A stretch of 64,000 nt of DNA from Nosocomiicoccus ampullae (GCF_019357495.1 NZ_CP079110.1:558001-622000); one strand, 5' to 3'. Positions 18,952-30,350 are shown, counted from the first letter of the stretch. Made by a program: numbers and translations. The notes: generated by a model not told the origin, from the sequence alone.

Positions 18952-19671
18952 ATGAGTTCTTCTAAATATGAACGAATCGTTTTAAAACTTTCTGGTGAAG
19001 CACTTGCTGGTGGAGAAGGTTTTGGTATTAAACCAGACGTCATTAAAAATATTGCGAAACAAATTAAAGAAGCAAGAGAACTTGATGTTGAAGTTGCTGT
19101 AATTGTTGGTGGCGGAAACATTTGGCGCGGTAAAACAGGTAGTGATTTAGGTATGGAACGCGGAACAGCGGACTATATTGGTATGCTTGCGACTGTTATG
19201 AATTCACTTGCACTTCAAGATAGTCTAGAGCAATTAGATGTCGATACACGTGTACTGACATCAGTTGAAATGAAGCAAATTGCTGAACCTTATATTCGAC
19301 GCCGTGCAATTCGCCATCTTGAAAAAGGACGTGTTGTAATATTCGCAGCTGGTATTGGTAACCCGTACTTCTCAACAGATACAACTGCAGCACTAAGAGC
19401 AGCTGAGATTAACGCTGACGTTATTTTAATGGGTAAAAACAACGTAGATGGCGTATATTCTGCAGATCCTAAGCACGATGAAACTGCTACTAAATTCGAC
19501 ACATTAACATACATTGATATGTTAAAGAAAAATTTACAAGTGATGGACGCTACAGCGACTTCATTTTGTATGGACAATTCTATACCACTTGTGGTATTTT
19601 CAATATCAGAAGATGGCAATATCAAACGCGCAGTACTTGGCGATGATATTGGTACAACGATAACAGAATAA
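18952..19671 (+). CDS. pyrH: UMP kinase
   Basis: A 239-residue amino-acid-kinase-fold enzyme phosphorylating UMP to UDP. Signatures are [30 protein letters not shown] and [17 protein letters not shown] 18952 is preferred because AAAAGGA ends 9 nt upstream; ATG 18943 lies directly next to that ribosome site. Cotranscription with frr is likely (13-bp gap). Confidence 0.97.
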   Translation: MSSSKYERIVLKLSGEALAGGEGFGIKPDVIKNIAKQIKEARELDVEVAVIVGGGNIWRGKTGSDLGMERGTADYIGMLATVMNSLALQDSLEQLDVDTRVLTSVEMKQIAEPYIRRRAIRHLEKGRVVIFAAGIGNPYFSTDTTAALRAAEINADVILMGKNNVDGVYSADPKHDETATKFDTLTYIDMLKKNLQVMDATATSFCMDNSIPLVVFSISEDGNIKRAVLGDDIGTTITE

Positions 19672-19684
19672 GAGGGAGTAAAGT

Positions 19685-20242
19685 ATGGCTAACGACGTAA
19701 TTAAACAGGCAGAAAGTAAAATGAAAGACGTAATCGATGCGCTAAATCGTAACCTTGCAGGAATTCGTACAGCAACTGCAAACGCGAGTCTATTAGACCG
19801 TGTTTACGTAAATTATTACGGTGCAGATACACCATTACAACAACTTGCGAACATTCAAGTACCTGAAGCAAGAATGCTTACAGTAACACCTTATGATAAA
19901 AGCTCAGTAGATGATGTTTTAAAAGCAATTCAAGTCGCTGATTTAGGTGTGAACCCGACTTCAGACGGAACAATGATTCGTATTACGATTCCTCAATTAA
20001 CTGAAGAAAGACGTAAAGAGTTAACACGTGATGTTAAAAGTGAAGGTGAAAACTCAAAAGTAGCAATTCGTAACGTTAGACGTGATGCTAATGACGCACT
20101 TAAAAAGCAAGAAAAAGACTCAGAAATTAGTGAAGACGAATTAAGAACACTTGAAGACGACGTTCAAGAACTCACGAACAAATACGTTGGTGAAATTGAC
20201 GAACTTGTAAAAGCTAAAGAAGCAGACATTATGGAAGTTTAA
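19685..20242 (+). CDS. frr: Ribosome recycling factor
   Basis: A 185-residue RRF that splits post-termination ribosomes with EF-G. The three-helix-bundle sequence is typical: LNRNLAGIRTATANASLLD near the start and RNVRRDANDALKK near 140. ATG 19685 follows GAGGGAG. A strong terminator follows. Confidence 0.98.
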   Translation: MANDVIKQAESKMKDVIDALNRNLAGIRTATANASLLDRVYVNYYGADTPLQQLANIQVPEARMLTVTPYDKSSVDDVLKAIQVADLGVNPTSDGTMIRITIPQLTEERRKELTRDVKSEGENSKVAIRNVRRDANDALKKQEKDSEISEDELRTLEDDVQELTNKYVGEIDELVKAKEADIMEV

Positions 20243-20247
20243 AAATG

Positions 20248-20280
20248 ACAGGTAAGCGAGAAGGCTTACCTGTATTTTTT
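20248..20280 (+). terminator. frr terminator
   Basis: ACAGGTAAGC (20248-20257) pairs with GCTTACCTGT (20264-20273), followed by ATTTTTT. Confidence 0.92.
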
Positions 20281-20291
20281 ATTCTTTTTTA

Positions 20292-20300
20292 TGGTAAAAT
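20292..20300 (+). promoter_or_regulatory. Candidate extended -10 for uppS
   Basis: TGGTAAAAT resembles the extended -10 TGNTATAAT and follows the frr terminator, 51 bp before uppS. No good -35 is visible. Confidence 0.4.
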
Positions 20301-20351
20301 GGACTAATATGTACAGACTGTATAGTTCTAATTTTATTTCGGAGGCTACTT

Positions 20352-21101
20352 ATGTTTAATGATCAGAAAAAGACTGAAAAAAATGGTCCAAACCATGTAG
20401 CTATCATTATGGATGGAAATGGTAGATACGCAGAACGTCTTGGCCTTCCACGTATTAAAGGTCACGAAGAAGGAATGGAAACTGTTCGACGTATTACGAT
20501 TGCTGCCAATCGTTTAAATATAAAATATTTAACACTTTATGCCTTTTCAACAGAAAATTGGTCGCGTCCAAAAAGTGAAGTATCGTTTTTAATGAAACTT
20601 CCAGGACTGTTTATGAATAAGTTTTTGCCAGAACTTATGAAAGAGAACGTTAAAGTAGAGACAATCGGTCATTTTGATAAACTTCCTTTACATACAAAAA
20701 AAGCAGTTTCTCATGCAAAAGAGAAAACAAAAAATAATACAGGACTTACGCTTATATTTGCATTAAATTACGGATCTAGAAGTGAGATTGTTGATGCGGT
20801 AAAAGAAATCGTAAAAGATGCTGAATCTAATAAACTCAATCATTCTGATATTGATGAGTCACTAATTAATAGATATTTATATACTAAAGATTATCCAGAT
20901 CCAGAACTTTTAATTCGTACGAGTGGAGAATGTAGGGTCAGTAATTTTTTATTATGGCAAATATCTTACAGTGAATTTTACTTTACAGACACCTACTGGC
21001 CTGAATTAACAACAGAAGAATTTAATTCAATTATTAATGAATATAGAACTCGAGAGAGAAGGTTTGGAGGGTTAAAGGAGGATAAGGTAAATGAAGACTA
21101 G
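20352..21101 (+). CDS. uppS: Undecaprenyl diphosphate synthase
   Basis: A 249-residue cis-prenyltransferase making the C55 lipid carrier for cell-wall synthesis. MDGNGRYAERLGLPRIKGH (20-38) contains catalytic D21; the usual Trp after GNGR is Tyr here. LYAFSTENWSRP and RTSGECRVSNFLLWQ are also conserved; the latter usually reads RTSGEqRlSNFL. ATG 20352 follows CGGAGG. The 3' end overlaps cdsA by 11 bp. Confidence 0.96.
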   Translation: MFNDQKKTEKNGPNHVAIIMDGNGRYAERLGLPRIKGHEEGMETVRRITIAANRLNIKYLTLYAFSTENWSRPKSEVSFLMKLPGLFMNKFLPELMKENVKVETIGHFDKLPLHTKKAVSHAKEKTKNNTGLTLIFALNYGSRSEIVDAVKEIVKDAESNKLNHSDIDESLINRYLYTKDYPDPELLIRTSGECRVSNFLLWQISYSEFYFTDTYWPELTTEEFNSIINEYRTRERRFGGLKEDKVNED

Positions 21102-21876
21102 AGTAATTACAGCAGTCATCGCCTTATTAATTTTTCTTCCGGTTGTAATATATGGTGGATTGCCGTTTTTAGCACTTGTCTATTTAATGTCATACGTTGC
21201 ATTATATGAAATATTAAAGATGAATAGAATTCATATATTTAGCGTGCCGGGAATTATGTCGATTATCGCACTATTTTTAATTCTCGGACCGAATTCAAAT
21301 TTTTTACCTGTTGTTGAAGATAACAGGGTAAATTTAATGATTGGGATGGCATTAATAATGTTGTCATTTACGGTCATTTCAAATAACCGCTTCTCATTTG
21401 TAGATATGGGATTTTGTGTAATGAGTGTCGCATACATCGGAATTGGATTTATGTATGCGTATGAAACGAGAACGGCAGGTTTAATATACTTAATGTATGG
21501 TTTATTGATTGTTTGGACGACAGATACTGGTGCGTACTTATTTGGTCGTGCGATTGGTAAGCGTAAGCTATGGCCAAGAATATCACCGAACAAAACAATC
21601 GAAGGTGCACTTGGAGGACTCTTAAGTGCTGCAGTTCTTGCAGTAATATTTTCTTCGACAGGATTACTTGAAAACAATGTGTTTTCACTCGTCATATTCA
21701 CGGTAATTTTAAGTGCATTTGGACAAATGGGAGATTTAGTAGAATCTGCATTAAAACGTCAGTTTGACGTTAAGGACTCAGGAACGATTCTTCCAGGTCA
21801 CGGTGGTATATTAGACCGTTTTGATAGTTTTATATTTGTATTACCGTTAATGAACATATTACCGATTATTATTTAG
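21091..21876 (+). CDS. cdsA: Phosphatidate cytidylyltransferase
   Basis: A 261-residue integral membrane enzyme that makes CDP-diacylglycerol for phospholipid synthesis. The C-terminal signature [18 protein letters not shown] followed by [11 protein letters not shown] is complete. About eight hydrophobic segments are present. ATG 21091 is preceded by AAAGGAGG located inside the end of uppS, so the two are translationally coupled. Confidence 0.96.
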   Translation: MKTRVITAVIALLIFLPVVIYGGLPFLALVYLMSYVALYEILKMNRIHIFSVPGIMSIIALFLILGPNSNFLPVVEDNRVNLMIGMALIMLSFTVISNNRFSFVDMGFCVMSVAYIGIGFMYAYETRTAGLIYLMYGLLIVWTTDTGAYLFGRAIGKRKLWPRISPNKTIEGALGGLLSAAVLAVIFSSTGLLENNVFSLVIFTVILSAFGQMGDLVESALKRQFDVKDSGTILPGHGGILDRFDSFIFVLPLMNILPIII

Positions 21877-21886
21877 AGGTGTGAAA

Positions 21887-23014
21887 ATGAAAAGAGTATC
21901 GATATTAGGTGCTACCGGCTCAATTGGTACACAAACGCTCGATGTCATTCGCTTAAATAGAGATAAGTTTATGCTTGAAGCAATTTCTGTTGGTGAAAAC
22001 ATCGATTCGTTAAGAAAGATTATTGCTGAATTTAATCCAAAACTTGTTTCAGTAAAACATGAGAAAGATGTTAAGAAATTAAAAGATGAATTTAATGACG
22101 TTTTGTTTACTTCAGGTGATAATGGTTTAATTGACGTCGCAACTTATGACGCTGACATTTTAGTTACAGCAATTTTAGGAAGTGTTGGACTTGTGCCGAC
22201 GTTACGTGCCATTGAGCAAGGAAAAAAAATAGGTCTTGCCAATAAAGAAACGCTCGTCGCTGCTGGTGATATTGTAATGAGTCACGCTAAAAAATATAAT
22301 GCTGAAATAATTCCAGTGGATAGTGAACACTCTGCGATCTTTCAATGTTTAAACGGCGAGGATCTAAAAACTGTAAAAACCTTAATTATAACCGCGTCAG
22401 GTGGAAGTTTTAGAGACTTAACGAGAGATGAATTAAAGTCAGTAACAAAAAAAGATGCGTTAAATCATCCAAATTGGTCGATGGGACAAAAGATTACAAT
22501 TGATAGCGCAACGATGATGAATAAAGGACTCGAAGTCATTGAGGCGCACCACTTATTTAATATGAATGCTGAAAATATAAAAACGTTAATTCATAGAGAG
22601 AGTATTATTCATTCGATGGTAGAATTTAACGACAATTCTATCATGGCACAAATCGGTAACAGTGATATGAGAACTGCAATTCAATATGCACTCACTTATC
22701 CGACGAGAATTGAAAAGAATAATCCATTAGATATTCATGAATTATCTACATTAAACTTTGAACCGATGGACTTTAATCGTTTTAAAATGATTCAATTTGC
22801 ATATGATGCGTTAAAAATTGGTGGGACGATGCCTGCTATAATGAATGCAGCAAATGAATATGCGGTCGAGAAATTTTTAAACGATGAAATTACATTTTTA
22901 GAAATTGAAGATATCGTCGAGTCTAGAATGAATGAACATACAGTAATAGAACATCCAGATCTAGATACAATTCTTTATTACGATAAACTTTATAAAGAAG
23001 ACTGGAGGTCATAA
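21887..23014 (+). CDS. dxr: 1-deoxy-D-xylulose 5-phosphate reductoisomerase
   Basis: A 375-residue second enzyme of the MEP isoprenoid pathway (DXP to MEP with NADPH). The nucleotide loop [12 protein letters not shown], metal-binding DSEHSA and [17 protein letters not shown] are present. Staphylococcus itself uses the mevalonate route, so an MEP gene here separates this organism from S. aureus. ATG 21887 follows AGAGGTG; GTG 21881 lies in the ribosome site. Confidence 0.96.
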   Translation: MKRVSILGATGSIGTQTLDVIRLNRDKFMLEAISVGENIDSLRKIIAEFNPKLVSVKHEKDVKKLKDEFNDVLFTSGDNGLIDVATYDADILVTAILGSVGLVPTLRAIEQGKKIGLANKETLVAAGDIVMSHAKKYNAEIIPVDSEHSAIFQCLNGEDLKTVKTLIITASGGSFRDLTRDELKSVTKKDALNHPNWSMGQKITIDSATMMNKGLEVIEAHHLFNMNAENIKTLIHRESIIHSMVEFNDNSIMAQIGNSDMRTAIQYALTYPTRIEKNNPLDIHELSTLNFEPMDFNRFKMIQFAYDALKIGGTMPAIMNAANEYAVEKFLNDEITFLEIEDIVESRMNEHTVIEHPDLDTILYYDKLYKEDWRS

Positions 23015-23017
23015 CTC

Positions 23018-24319
23018 TTGGTAGGTATTTTATCTTTTATCGTCGTCTTTGGAGTACTTGTTACAGTACATGAGTTTGGACATTTATATTTCGCAAAACG
23101 TGCAGGTATTTACTGTCCAGAATTCGCGATTGGTATGGGACCAAAATTATTTTCTTATACACATAAAGACACGCTATATACAATACGACTTCTCCCTGTT
23201 GGAGGATATGTCCGTATGGCAAGTGCTGATATGGAAGTGAACCCTCTAAATAAAGGAATGAGTATTACATTAAAATTGAACGATTCAAATGAAGTTACAC
23301 ACGTTATTTTAGATGATAAACATAACTTCACAGATATAGAGCAAGTCGAAGTTGTTGATAACGATTTTGTTCGTAATATGACTCTTACAGCGAATCGTTA
23401 TAGTGATAATGAAGTTGTAACTTATAAAATTGCTAAAACAGCATACTTAGTTGAAAATGGACAGTTAGAAAGAATTCCGTCATATAATGAACGCTTCGAA
23501 TCTAAAACACCTTGGCAACGATTTTTAACGCTATTTGCTGGACCATTATTTAACTTTTTACTCGCATTCGTTCTATTTATATTTTTAGCATATGTCGTTG
23601 GTAAAACAGTCGACGAGCCAATCGTTGGAGAAGTTAACGAAAACTCTCCAGCTGAAGAAGCAGGGATTGAACGTGGCGATGAGATCACTGCTGTCAATGG
23701 ACATGAAGTGAACGATTGGACGAGTATGACGACAACAATCGCACAAAATGCAGATGAAGAAAATCCACTCACATTTACAGTTGCAAATAACGGTGAAGTC
23801 CGTGAAGTTGATATAACACCGACGATTGAAGAAACAGAGACTCCAACAGGTGAAGTTGAAAAACGATTAATTATCGGTGTTAGACAAATGATGGCAGAGC
23901 CAAAAAACATATTCGAGCCAATTCTCTGGGGAACTGAGAGAATGATTGAAGTGAGTACGATGTTACTCACATTACTCGGTCAATTATTCTTATCGATATT
24001 CCAAGGAGAATTTACATTTGATATGTTAAATGGACCGGTCGGTATATACAAAGTGACAGAATCTGTTGCACAACTTGGTATAATTAGTTTAATCGCATTT
24101 ACTGCGATGATTAGTGTAAACTTAGGTGTAATGAACCTACTACCAATTCCAGCATTAGATGGTGGTAGAATATTATTTGTACTATATGAAGCAATTTTTA
24201 GAAAACCTGTAAATAAAACAGTCGCAATGAATATCCAAATTGCGGGAGTATTATTTGTTTTAATGATCATGATTTTAGTGACATGGAACGACATTAAGGT
24301 ATTTTTCTTAGGAGGATAA
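23018..24319 (+). CDS. rseP: Site-2 intramembrane zinc protease RseP (RasP)
   Basis: A 433-residue membrane metalloprotease that cleaves anti-sigma factors and leftover signal peptides within the membrane. The zinc motif HEFGH is near residues 19-23; a PDZ domain follows around 200-290; the second metal motif [13 protein letters not shown] is near the C-terminus. The TTG start at 23018 has GGAGG 9 nt upstream. It sits between dxr and proS, the usual place. Confidence 0.95.
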   Translation: MVGILSFIVVFGVLVTVHEFGHLYFAKRAGIYCPEFAIGMGPKLFSYTHKDTLYTIRLLPVGGYVRMASADMEVNPLNKGMSITLKLNDSNEVTHVILDDKHNFTDIEQVEVVDNDFVRNMTLTANRYSDNEVVTYKIAKTAYLVENGQLERIPSYNERFESKTPWQRFLTLFAGPLFNFLLAFVLFIFLAYVVGKTVDEPIVGEVNENSPAEEAGIERGDEITAVNGHEVNDWTSMTTTIAQNADEENPLTFTVANNGEVREVDITPTIEETETPTGEVEKRLIIGVRQMMAEPKNIFEPILWGTERMIEVSTMLLTLLGQLFLSIFQGEFTFDMLNGPVGIYKVTESVAQLGIISLIAFTAMISVNLGVMNLLPIPALDGGRILFVLYEAIFRKPVNKTVAMNIQIAGVLFVLMIMILVTWNDIKVFFLGG

Positions 24320-24323
24320 TGGG

Positions 24324-26015
24324 ATGAGACAATCAAAAATGTTTATACCAACACAGCGTGAAGTACCTGCTTCAGCTGAAAGTTTAAGTCATCAATTGAT
24401 GTTAAAATCAGGAATGATTAAACAACTCGCACGAGGAGTATACACGTATTTACCAATTACAAAAATGGTATTAAAAAATATTGAAGAAATCGTCCGTGAA
24501 GAAATGAATCAGGTCGGAGGTAACGAAGTACAAATGCCAGTGCTTGCTCCAAAGGAACTCTGGGAAGAATCCGGACGTTGGGAGAAGTATGGTAAAGAAT
24601 TAATACGTTTAAAAGACCGCCACGACAGAGACTTTCTACTTGGACCAACGCATGAAGAAGTCGTTGTTGACTTAGTAAGAGATGAGTTAAAAAGCTATAA
24701 ACGTTTACCACTGACGATTTACCAAATTCAGACGAAATTCCGTGACGAATTACGTCCACGTTTTGGATTACTTCGTGGTAGAGAATTTATGATGAAAGAC
24801 GCGTACTCATTCCATGTTGATCAAGAATCATTAACAAAAACATATAATGATATGTACGGGGCATATGAAAAAATCTTTTCACGTATCGGATTAGACTACC
24901 GTGCAGTTGAAGCAGATAGTGGTGCAATTGGTGGCTCACATACGCATGAATTTATGGCACTATCTGAAATCGGTGAAGATACAATTGTATTTAGTGAAGC
25001 GAGTGATTACGCTGCAAACATTGAAAAAGCACAATGTCTACGTCCTGAAACGAAAAGTGACGAAGTGGAAAAAGATATAGAAAAAATTGAAACACCTAAC
25101 ATTAAGTCAGTTGATGAACTTGCAGAGTTACTCGGTGTTAAAGTCGAAGAAACAACAAAAACAATGGTTGTAGAAGTCGACGGAGAGTTAAAAATGATTG
25201 TTATTCGTGGAGATCATGAATTAAATACAGTTAAATTAAAAACATTTTTTAATTCAAAAACTGAACCAGAACTTGCGGATGAAACAGATATTTTAGAAGT
25301 GTTTAATGCTCACGGAGGATCTTTAGGACCAGTCAATAGTAAAATTCCAGTCTACATTGACTACCAAGTTGAAGTTATGAAAAACTTCCCAGTCGGTGCA
25401 AACGAAGACAATTATCATTTAAAAAATGTTAACTTAAAAGATTTTGAAGTCGAAGCATTTGGAGACTTTAGATTTATTACTGAAGGTGAAATGGCACCAG
25501 ATGGTAGTGGACCAGTTAAATTTAGAGAAGGTATTGAGGTTGGACAAGTATTCGAACTTGGTACTGAGTATAGTGAATCGATGAATTTAACAGTATTAAA
25601 CGACAAAGGAAAAAGTGTTCCAGTATTAATGGGATGCTACGGTATTGGTATTTCAAGAACTTTATCAGCAATTGTTGAAAAATATCACGACGATAATGGA
25701 ATTATGTGGCCTAAATCAGTCACACCATTTGATATTCACATCGTTATGATGAACGTGAAAAAAGATGAATTCGTCGAACCAGCTGAAACACTATACAATT
25801 CGCTTTCTAAAGATTTTAAAGTACTTCTTGATGATAGAGATGAACGTGCTGGCGTTAAATTTAACGACTCAGACTTAATTGGTATTCCAGTGAGAGTAGT
25901 CGTCGGGCGCGGTATTAAAGACGGTGTTGTAGAAGTGAAATTTAGAAATAGTGATGAAAAACACGATGTTAAACTCGAAGACTTAAAGTCATTCATCGAA
26001 GAACATTATGCATAA
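24324..26015 (+). CDS. proS: Prolyl-tRNA synthetase
   Basis: A 563-residue bacterial-type class II enzyme with the editing (INS) domain inserted at about residues 225-385 between the catalytic motifs. [27 protein letters not shown] and GCYGIGISR mark the class II core, and the anticodon-binding domain is C-terminal. ATG 24324 follows GGAGGATAATGGG, whose ribosome site lies at the end of rseP. No T-box leader is present because the gene is embedded in the operon. Confidence 0.97.
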   Translation: MRQSKMFIPTQREVPASAESLSHQLMLKSGMIKQLARGVYTYLPITKMVLKNIEEIVREEMNQVGGNEVQMPVLAPKELWEESGRWEKYGKELIRLKDRHDRDFLLGPTHEEVVVDLVRDELKSYKRLPLTIYQIQTKFRDELRPRFGLLRGREFMMKDAYSFHVDQESLTKTYNDMYGAYEKIFSRIGLDYRAVEADSGAIGGSHTHEFMALSEIGEDTIVFSEASDYAANIEKAQCLRPETKSDEVEKDIEKIETPNIKSVDELAELLGVKVEETTKTMVVEVDGELKMIVIRGDHELNTVKLKTFFNSKTEPELADETDILEVFNAHGGSLGPVNSKIPVYIDYQVEVMKNFPVGANEDNYHLKNVNLKDFEVEAFGDFRFITEGEMAPDGSGPVKFREGIEVGQVFELGTEYSESMNLTVLNDKGKSVPVLMGCYGIGISRTLSAIVEKYHDDNGIMWPKSVTPFDIHIVMMNVKKDEFVEPAETLYNSLSKDFKVLLDDRDERAGVKFNDSDLIGIPVRVVVGRGIKDGVVEVKFRNSDEKHDVKLEDLKSFIEEHYA

Positions 26016-26024
26016 ATTATAGAC

Positions 26025-26055
26025 AGCGTAAATCGAGAGATTTACGCTATTTTTT
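26025..26055 (+). terminator. Terminator fused to the polC ribosome site
   Basis: AGCGTAAATC (26025-26034) pairs with GATTTACGCT (26039-26048) around a GAGA loop, then ATTTTTT runs straight into AGGAG of polC. There is no room for a promoter after it, so polC depends on read-through or an upstream promoter. Confidence 0.85.
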
Positions 26056-26069
26056 AGGAGTGGAACGTT

Positions 26070-29000
26070 ATGAATTATAACGAGCAGTTTAAAATACTCT
26101 TACAACAAGCAGGCGTTGAAGAAAATGAAGCACTCAGTGACGGCGAGCTTAGAAAAGTGATCATTGACGATAAAGAAAGACTTTGGAAATTTAAACTTCA
26201 TTTCAACCAGTTAATCGATCAATCATTATTTGATAATTTATCTCAAAAAGTAAAGCATGCGTTTCAGTCGATTGCTGAAGTGAGTATTGAAATCAGTGCA
26301 GACAGATTTGAAGCACGTGATGTGTATGAATACTTAAATGATGCACTGAATATGACGAACGCGTCTGAGAATTTTAAACGACAAATTAACCGCTCAAAAG
26401 TTTTTTACAATGAAGGCGTCTTAAAATTTAGTTTTACGAGCGAAGTGACAAAAGAATGCTTTGAACGTCAATTACAGACAAATTTAATAAAAGCATATGA
26501 AGCGCTCGGAATTAAAATTACATCAATCGAAACGGATGTTGATGTAGAAGCGGTGAGTAAAAACGATGAGCAACTCGAACAAAAAATAAATGATAATACA
26601 GTTAAATTAATTAATGAACATAAAAAACAAAAAGAGGCTGAAGAAAAAGAGCCGGAAAAAGTTGTTAAACAGCTCGGTAAAAAATTATCGTTTGACGGTG
26701 TAAGACCGATGTCTAATATTGAAGATGAAGAGTTTAACGTTAGACTCGAAGGGACAATCTTTAGTAAAGATATCATCCATACGCGTACTGGAAAACAGAT
26801 TTTAAACATGAAAATTACCGATTATACTGACAGCATTCAAATTAAACGTTTTGGTAATAAAGAAGAAGAAACGAGAGTGTTTGAAGCCTTAAATGAAGGA
26901 GATTGGGTCATTGTAGAAGGTAACGTTGAATACGACGAATTCGCGAAAGACTTAGTCATGAATTTACGTGCATTAACTGAAATAAAACCACCAAAACATG
27001 AAGATAAAAGCGAAAAGAAACGTGTTGAACTTCATCTTCATACGATGATGAGTGCGATGGATGCTGTAACGACAGCTGAAGATTATATTGACCGAGCAAT
27101 TGAATATGGTCACCCTGCGATTGCAATTACTGATCACAATAACGTTCAAGCGTTTCCGAATGCTTATAACTACGCAAAAGATAAAGACATTAAAGTCATT
27201 TTTGGTATGGAAGCAAATATTGTTGAAGATGGTGCGAAACTTGCTTTTAAAGAAAGCTCAGTAAAACTAGATGATGCGACGTATATCGTATTTGACGTTG
27301 AGACGACAGGGCTATCCAGTAGGTATGATAAAATTATCGAGCTCGCAGCAGTTAAAGTGTATAAAGGTGAAATTATCGACCGATATGAAAGCTTTATAAA
27401 TCCGCACGAACCATTATCTGAAGTCATTAAAAACTTAACAGGGATTACTGATCAAATGTTAGAAAATGAACGTGAATTTGAAGAAGTGATTCCTGAATTT
27501 AGAGAGTGGGTCGGTGACGGTATATATGTTGCACATAATGCGACGTTTGATATGGGCTTTATCGACACGGCCTATACGAAACTAGGGTTTGGACCGTCAG
27601 AAAATCCAGTCATCGATACGCTAGAAATAACGAAAGTGTTAAATAAAAGTTTAAAACGTCATAACTTAGCAGCGCTCGCTAAACATTATAATGTAGAACT
27701 TGTTTCACATCACCGGGCGATTTATGACGCTGAAGCGACAGGGTTTATATTTATTAAAATGCTTCAACAACTTAAAGAAAATGATATATATACGCACGAA
27801 GCGATTAACACACTCGCACGTGAAGATGCATTTAAATTAAGTAAAACATCGCACGCAACTATTTTAGTTAAAAACCAAGCGGGACTTAAAAACTTATTTA
27901 AAATTGTGTCAGACAGTTTAACTGAAAGTTTCTATCAAGTGCCACGCGTAAGAAAGCATATGTTAGATACTCATCGTGAAGGTTTAATTATCGGTAGTGC
28001 GTGTGATAACGGAGAAGTATTTAGAACATTACTTGAAAAGTCTTATGATGAAGCATTATCTAAAGCAAGATATTATGATTATTTAGAAGTGTTCCCGAAA
28101 GATTTATATGTTCATCTTTATGAACGTGAATTAATTCGTGATGATGATATGTATGAAGAGCTTGTTTACAATATGATTAAAATCGGAGAGGAATTATCAA
28201 TACCAGTCGTTGCCACTGGTAACACACACTACTTAGATAAGAAAGATAAAATTCGACGTGAAATTATTATTAAAGGTAACCCAGGGAATCCGTTATCTCG
28301 TCAAACATTACCTCATGCTCACTTTAGAACGACGACAGAAATGCTTGAAGATTTTTCATTTTTAGGCGAAGAATTGGCTCAACAGATTGTCGTTGAAAAT
28401 ACGAACGAAATTAGTAAGAAAATCGGTGAAGTAGAAGTCATTAAAAACGGCTTATTTACTCCTGAAATTAAAAACGCGAATGACGAAGTCAAAGAATTGA
28501 CGTATTCAACAGCAAAAGAAATCTACGGTGATCCACTTCCTGAGATAATTGAAGCACGTCTTAAAAAAGAATTAGACAGTATTATTTCTAACGGTTTCGG
28601 AGTGGTTTATTTAATTTCACAAAAACTCGTAAAAAAATCGTTAGACGATGGTTATTTAGTTGGAAGTCGTGGTTCAGTAGGGTCAAGTTTAGTCGCAACT
28701 ATGATGGAAATTACAGAAGTAAACCCAATGCCACCACACTATATTTGTCCGAAATGTAAACATAGTGAATTTTTTGATGACGGTAAATATAACTCAGGAT
28801 TCGATTTACCAGATAAAGAATGTGAATCGTGTGGTATTCCGTTTATTAAAGAAGGTCAAGATATTCCGTTTGAAACATTTTTAGGATTTAAAGGAGATAA
28901 AGTTCCTGATATCGACTTAAACTTTAGTGGTGAATATCAAGCAACAGCGCATAACTACACTAAAGAACTGTTCGGTGTAGACTACGTGTACCGTGCAGGT

Positions 29001-30332
29001 ACAATTTCAACACTTGCAGATAAAACAGCGTTTGGTTATGTTAACGGTTATATGAATGACCACGGTTTAAGAAAACGTAAAGCAGAAATTGATAGATTAT
29101 CCAGTGAAAGTGAAGGAATTAAACGTACGACTGGTCAGCACCCAGGTGGTATTATCGTTATACCAGATTCTATGGACGTTTTTGATTTTACGCCAATCCA
29201 GTATCCAGCAGACGATACGACAAGTGAGTGGCGTACGACACACTTTGATTTCCATAGTATTGACGAAAACGTATTGAAACTTGATATTTTAGGTCACGTT
29301 GACCCAACGATGATCCGAATGCTTGAAGATTTAACAGGCGTTGACCCTAAAACAATTCAAATCGACGACAAAGATACGATGAAGTTGTTCGAAGGACCAG
29401 AAGTGCTTGGTGTATCCCGAGATGAGATTATGAGTAACACTGGAACATACGGTGTACCAGAATTCGGAACACCATTTGTTCGTGAAATGTTAGAAGATAC
29501 AAAACCAAATACGTTCGGTGAACTTGTTCAAATCTCTGGACTTTCTCACGGTACAGACGTTTGGCTCGGTAACGCTCAAGATTTAATTCGTAAAGGTATT
29601 TGTGACATCTCAACAGTGATTGGTTGTCGTGACGATATTATGGTAACTTTAATGTATAAAGGACTTGAACCGAGTTTAGCGTTTAAAATAATGGAAAGTG
29701 TACGTAAAGGTCGCGGTTTACAACCTGAGTGGATTGAAACTATGAAACAAAACGGTGTAGAAGATTGGTACATCGATTCATGTTTAAAAATTAAGTACAT
29801 GTTCCCAAAAGCACACGCAGCAGCATATGTTTTAATGGCTGTAAGAATTGCGTACTTTAAAGTTCATTATCCTAAAGAATATTATGCAGCTTATTTAAGT
29901 GTCCGTGCAGCGGACTTTGATTTAATGACGATGACAAAAGATAAATCGACGTTACGTACAAAAGTTAAGGAAATGAAAGGTAACTACAATGAACTGACGA
30001 AAAAAGAAAAAGATTTATTAATCGTCTTAGAAATCGTAAACGAAATGAGACATAGAAATATTGAGATGCAACCGATCGATATAGAAAAATCTCATCCTGA
30101 AAACTTTATTATTGAAGGAGATTCTTTGATTCCGCCATTTACAGCGGTACCTGGACTCGGACTAAGTGTGGCTAGAAATATCGCACAAGTAAGAGAAACT
30201 GAGAACTTCATCAGTAAAGAAGATTTAAATAAAAAAGCAGGAGTTTCACAAAAAGTCATCGACTACTTAACAGAACTTGGCAGCTTAGATCATCTCCCTG
30301 ATAAAGCACAATTATCAATATTCGACTTATAG
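26070..30332 (+). CDS. polC: DNA polymerase III PolC, replicative alpha subunit
   Basis: A 1420-residue Gram-positive replicative polymerase. After the N-terminal and OB domains (~220-310) comes a PHP domain (HLHTMMSAMD near 321), into which the DEDD proofreading exonuclease is inserted (VFDVETTG near 407). A zinc site CPKC...CESC lies near 893-925, and the palm motif PDIDLNFSG is near 948. The length is close to the ~1438 residues in S. aureus. ATG 26070 follows TTAGGAG. Confidence 0.98.
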   Translation: MNYNEQFKILLQQAGVEENEALSDGELRKVIIDDKERLWKFKLHFNQLIDQSLFDNLSQKVKHAFQSIAEVSIEISADRFEARDVYEYLNDALNMTNASENFKRQINRSKVFYNEGVLKFSFTSEVTKECFERQLQTNLIKAYEALGIKITSIETDVDVEAVSKNDEQLEQKINDNTVKLINEHKKQKEAEEKEPEKVVKQLGKKLSFDGVRPMSNIEDEEFNVRLEGTIFSKDIIHTRTGKQILNMKITDYTDSIQIKRFGNKEEETRVFEALNEGDWVIVEGNVEYDEFAKDLVMNLRALTEIKPPKHEDKSEKKRVELHLHTMMSAMDAVTTAEDYIDRAIEYGHPAIAITDHNNVQAFPNAYNYAKDKDIKVIFGMEANIVEDGAKLAFKESSVKLDDATYIVFDVETTGLSSRYDKIIELAAVKVYKGEIIDRYESFINPHEPLSEVIKNLTGITDQMLENEREFEEVIPEFREWVGDGIYVAHNATFDMGFIDTAYTKLGFGPSENPVIDTLEITKVLNKSLKRHNLAALAKHYNVELVSHHRAIYDAEATGFIFIKMLQQLKENDIYTHEAINTLAREDAFKLSKTSHATILVKNQAGLKNLFKIVSDSLTESFYQVPRVRKHMLDTHREGLIIGSACDNGEVFRTLLEKSYDEALSKARYYDYLEVFPKDLYVHLYERELIRDDDMYEELVYNMIKIGEELSIPVVATGNTHYLDKKDKIRREIIIKGNPGNPLSRQTLPHAHFRTTTEMLEDFSFLGEELAQQIVVENTNEISKKIGEVEVIKNGLFTPEIKNANDEVKELTYSTAKEIYGDPLPEIIEARLKKELDSIISNGFGVVYLISQKLVKKSLDDGYLVGSRGSVGSSLVATMMEITEVNPMPPHYICPKCKHSEFFDDGKYNSGFDLPDKECESCGIPFIKEGQDIPFETFLGFKGDKVPDIDLNFSGEYQATAHNYTKELFGVDYVYRAGTISTLADKTAFGYVNGYMNDHGLRKRKAEIDRLSSESEGIKRTTGQHPGGIIVIPDSMDVFDFTPIQYPADDTTSEWRTTHFDFHSIDENVLKLDILGHVDPTMIRMLEDLTGVDPKTIQIDDKDTMKLFEGPEVLGVSRDEIMSNTGTYGVPEFGTPFVREMLEDTKPNTFGELVQISGLSHGTDVWLGNAQDLIRKGICDISTVIGCRDDIMVTLMYKGLEPSLAFKIMESVRKGRGLQPEWIETMKQNGVEDWYIDSCLKIKYMFPKAHAAAYVLMAVRIAYFKVHYPKEYYAAYLSVRAADFDLMTMTKDKSTLRTKVKEMKGNYNELTKKEKDLLIVLEIVNEMRHRNIEMQPIDIEKSHPENFIIEGDSLIPPFTAVPGLGLSVARNIAQVRETENFISKEDLNKKAGVSQKVIDYLTELGSLDHLPDKAQLSIFDL

Positions 30333-30341
30333 TTTTTGTTA

Positions 30342-30350
30342 TGGTATAAT
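30342..30350 (+). promoter_or_regulatory. Extended -10 promoter of the rimP-nusA-infB operon
   Basis: TGGTATAAT is an extended -10 just after the polC stop. The upstream TTCGAC (30321-30326) is a weak -35. Confidence 0.65.

Noticed and set aside
24320-24330. T-box riboswitch for proS
   Set aside because: proS starts 4 bp after rseP, leaving no leader.
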